Source: Aquimarina sp. ERC-38 (lineage in GTDB: Bacteria; Bacteroidota; Bacteroidia; Flavobacteriales; Flavobacteriaceae). From it: a DNA stretch of 64,000 nt. Both the position numbers and the translations under genes were made by a program. Where the stretch lies: assembly GCF_026222555.1 (NCBI RefSeq), contig NZ_CP098511.1, positions 291,501 through 355,500 on the forward strand. Reading direction: 5' to 3'. The notes under the pieces were generated by a model. It worked only from the letters and a program-made list of their open reading frames with translations. It had not been told where the DNA came from and ran no database searches. Numbering within the stretch: the stretch's first letter is position 1; every line of letters starts with the position of its first letter. Positions 62,343 to 64,000 of the stretch are shown here, in pieces.

Positions 62343-62560
62343 ATCATTCTAAGGTTAAGCTAGAAAATATATTCTTTGAACTAGCAGAAATTAATTTATT
62401 TAGACTTAGGGTTTTTTTAGTATGTATGCTTTGCTACACTCTAATTGATCCAAAGATATAAATTTAATCATAATTATCGATAAAATATTCAATTTATCCG
62501 ATATATGACATTCTGTAATGTGTTTCAAGACTTGCTTTTTCGTAAATTTGTAAAAAAAAG

Positions 62561-63478
62561 ATGATCAAACAATTTGAAGTTGTTATTGAACCTACTGCTA
62601 ATAAGAGTATTGTCAAGTTTGAAACTAATCATTTTCTTACCAATCATACAAGCTATGAATTTGATAATATTGAGCAAGCCAAACAATCCCCGCTAGCTCA
62701 ACAACTTTTTCACCTGCCGTTTGTAAAACGAATTTTTATAGCTCAGAATTTTATTGCTATTGACAAATATGATATTGTAGAATGGGAAGATGTACAGCAG
62801 GAAGTAGCTGATCAGATAAAAAAGCAATTGAACGAAGGCGTAGAAGTTATACAGGATACTGATGGTATGCCATCTAAAGTTCCGGTAACTATCTATGCTG
62901 AAAGTACTCCTAACCCATCAGTTTTAAAATTTGTTGCTAATAAAAAATTAGTAACCTCTATGCTTGAGTTTAAAAATATAGATGAAGCAAAAGATGCTCC
63001 TCTTGCACAGTCTCTTTTTCATTTTCCGTTTGTAAAAGAAGTGTTTATGGATGAAAATTACATTTCTATTCATAAATACGATATGGCAGACTGGCAGGAT
63101 ATTACATTAGAGATTCGGGAATTTCTGAAGAAGTACATAGAAGATAATAAACCCGTATATACGGGTGATTTACAGTTAGCAAAACAACAACATCAAGCCC
63201 AGTCTGTTCCAAATACTGAAAATTACAAAAATCTGGATGAAACTTCGCAAGATGTTATTTCAATTATTGATGAATATATAAAACCGGCGGTCGCTAGTGA
63301 CGGGGGTAATATTTTATTTGATTCTTATGACCAGGAAACAAAAACGGTTAAGGTCATTCTACAGGGAGCTTGTAGCGGATGTCCTTCTTCAACCTTTACT
63401 TTAAAGAATGGCATTGAAACGATGTTAAAAGAAATGCTTGCCGGAAAGGTAGAATACGTTGAGGCCATCAATGGCTAA
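62561..63478 (+). CDS. Nfu/NifU-type iron-sulfur scaffold with duplicated N-terminal domain
   Basis: A 305-residue protein. Two tandem Nfu_N domains (about 1-95 and 107-205: KSIVKFETNHFL ... SPLAQQLFHLPFVKRIFIAQNFIAIDKYD and PSVLKFVANKKL ... APLAQSLFHFPFVKEVFMDENYISIHKYD) are followed by one NifU C-terminal domain (about 225-305) with the cluster motif QGACSGCPSSTFTLKNGIE (C-x2-C). It carries a 4Fe-4S cluster to target enzymes. A -7-like TAAATTTG is at 62543-62550. Confidence 0.92.
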   Translation: MIKQFEVVIEPTANKSIVKFETNHFLTNHTSYEFDNIEQAKQSPLAQQLFHLPFVKRIFIAQNFIAIDKYDIVEWEDVQQEVADQIKKQLNEGVEVIQDTDGMPSKVPVTIYAESTPNPSVLKFVANKKLVTSMLEFKNIDEAKDAPLAQSLFHFPFVKEVFMDENYISIHKYDMADWQDITLEIREFLKKYIEDNKPVYTGDLQLAKQQHQAQSVPNTENYKNLDETSQDVISIIDEYIKPAVASDGGNILFDSYDQETKTVKVILQGACSGCPSSTFTLKNGIETMLKEMLAGKVEYVEAING

Positions 63479-63754
63479 TTATCGATGTTGTAAAAATGTT
63501 GTTAATAATTAGTATTATTTTAAATTGAAAAGGAAGTATCTTGTATATTGTACAGGAATCATATTAATGAAGTTGTTTAAACTTTCCTTAATTGGCTGCA
63601 AAATGTTCTTTTTCACTTACTTTTTATCATTTTTAAGTTCCGTGGCTACGGCTATGCAACTGAAAATGATTTTAATTAAGTAAAAAATACCTATTTTTCG
63701 CTTCAATCAGAAAAATTTAAACCACTTCAATTTTTAAATTAAAACAAATACATA

Positions 63755-63955
63755 ATGGCAATTATTAAAGTTATTGAAGTACTGGCTAATTCTAAAGAAA
63801 GCTGGGAAGATGCAACAAAAAATGCAATACAACAGGCATCTAAATCTGTAAAAAATATAAGGTCTGCTTACGTAGCAGAACAAAGTGTCGTAGTTAATGA
63901 CGATCAAGTAACTGAATTTAGAGTAAACTTAAAACTTTCTTTTGAAGTTAAATAA
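63755..63955 (+). CDS. dodecin
   Basis: A 66-residue dodecin. MAIIKVIEVLANSKESWEDATKNAIQQASKSVKNIRSAYVAEQSV and FRVNLKLSFEV match the family, which assembles as a dodecamer that stores flavin (and in some species coenzyme A). Complete, ATG start. Upstream (63479-63754) only AT-rich DNA is seen. Confidence 0.93.
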   Translation: MAIIKVIEVLANSKESWEDATKNAIQQASKSVKNIRSAYVAEQSVVVNDDQVTEFRVNLKLSFEVK

Positions 63956-64000
63956 GTAAGTAAATCTTCGGTTAAATTAATTCTACTAAATAGTCTTTAA

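Noticed and set aside
1..64000. CRISPR arrays, prophage and toxin-antitoxin pairs
   Set aside because: No regularly spaced repeats, phage structural genes or typical antitoxin-toxin pairs were seen; the Fic protein is of the self-inhibited class without an antitoxin gene.

Overview
The window reads as chromosomal DNA of a member of the Flavobacteriaceae (phylum Bacteroidota). The evidence is a low-GC genome, promoters of the TTG / TAnnTTTG type rather than TTGACA/TATAAT, several secreted proteins with type IX secretion (T9SS) C-terminal sorting domains, a PorP/SprF-like T9SS protein, a folK-deoxynucleoside kinase fusion, and the gene neighbourhoods pdxJ / CBS-nadK-DUF6089-uppS-bamA-skp-skp-murI and tig-clpP-clpX.

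Layout. 1-4.9 kb: a minus-strand operon (HExxH small protein, PLP deaminase, LysM glucosaminidase, hemL, GT-C-like membrane protein) with a divergent DUF5522 gene missed by simple ORF calling. 5.2-9.6 kb: DUF4136 lipoprotein, DUF4230 protein, the molybdate transporter modABC, and an ssb gene interrupted by an in-frame stop. 9.7-14.3 kb: TetR regulator, META-domain protein, and two tandem T9SS-exported lysyl-endopeptidase-like serine proteases. 14.4-18.1 kb: an aromatic amino acid hydroxylase with unusual extra regions, a DUF421 protein, two small unknown ORFs and a DUF3891 protein. 18.2-21.7 kb: a decayed mobile region, with a rotted IS5-type transposase hit by an IS256-family element (8-bp target duplication), an orphan NusG/UpxY-like antiterminator, about 0.8 kb of AT-rich DNA, and a degenerate copy of tRNA-Leu next to the intact tRNA-Leu and tRNA-Gly genes. 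22-30.4 kb: mutS, a SpoU methyltransferase, a BNR-repeat T9SS protein, folK-dNK and a queuosine-precursor transporter. 30.4-33.8 kb: an accessory islet with a split ORF, a small membrane protein, a Fic protein, a truncated secreted ORF and inverted repeats. 33.8-46.1 kb: AsmA-like protein, a beta-helix secreted pair, DUF2797, GH3, a repeat peptide, then clpX, clpP and tig. 46.5-53.1 kb: a DUF2335 pair, an SGNH lipoprotein with a FadL-type porin, an alpha/beta hydrolase, a T9SS expansin and pdxJ. 53.2-64 kb: nadK, uppS, bamA, two skp/ompH genes, murI, porP/sprF, an Nfu-type protein and dodecin.

The core genes form coherent units: the envelope cluster (isoprenoid carrier synthesis, outer-membrane assembly, periplasmic chaperones, glutamate racemase), the proteostasis cluster (trigger factor, ClpP, ClpX), and molybdate uptake. 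The most interesting parts are small or broken: the ssb nonsense codon, the tRNA-Leu ghost beside an orphan antiterminator and nested insertion sequences, the Fic islet, an oxyanion-hole substitution in one of the twin proteases, and promoters placed so close to start codons that their transcripts should be leaderless. I do not see a clear-cut new multi-gene defence or metabolic system. The best candidates for undescribed biology are the hydroxylase with extra regions, the small ORFs next to DUF3891, the DUF2335 pair and the beta-helix pair.
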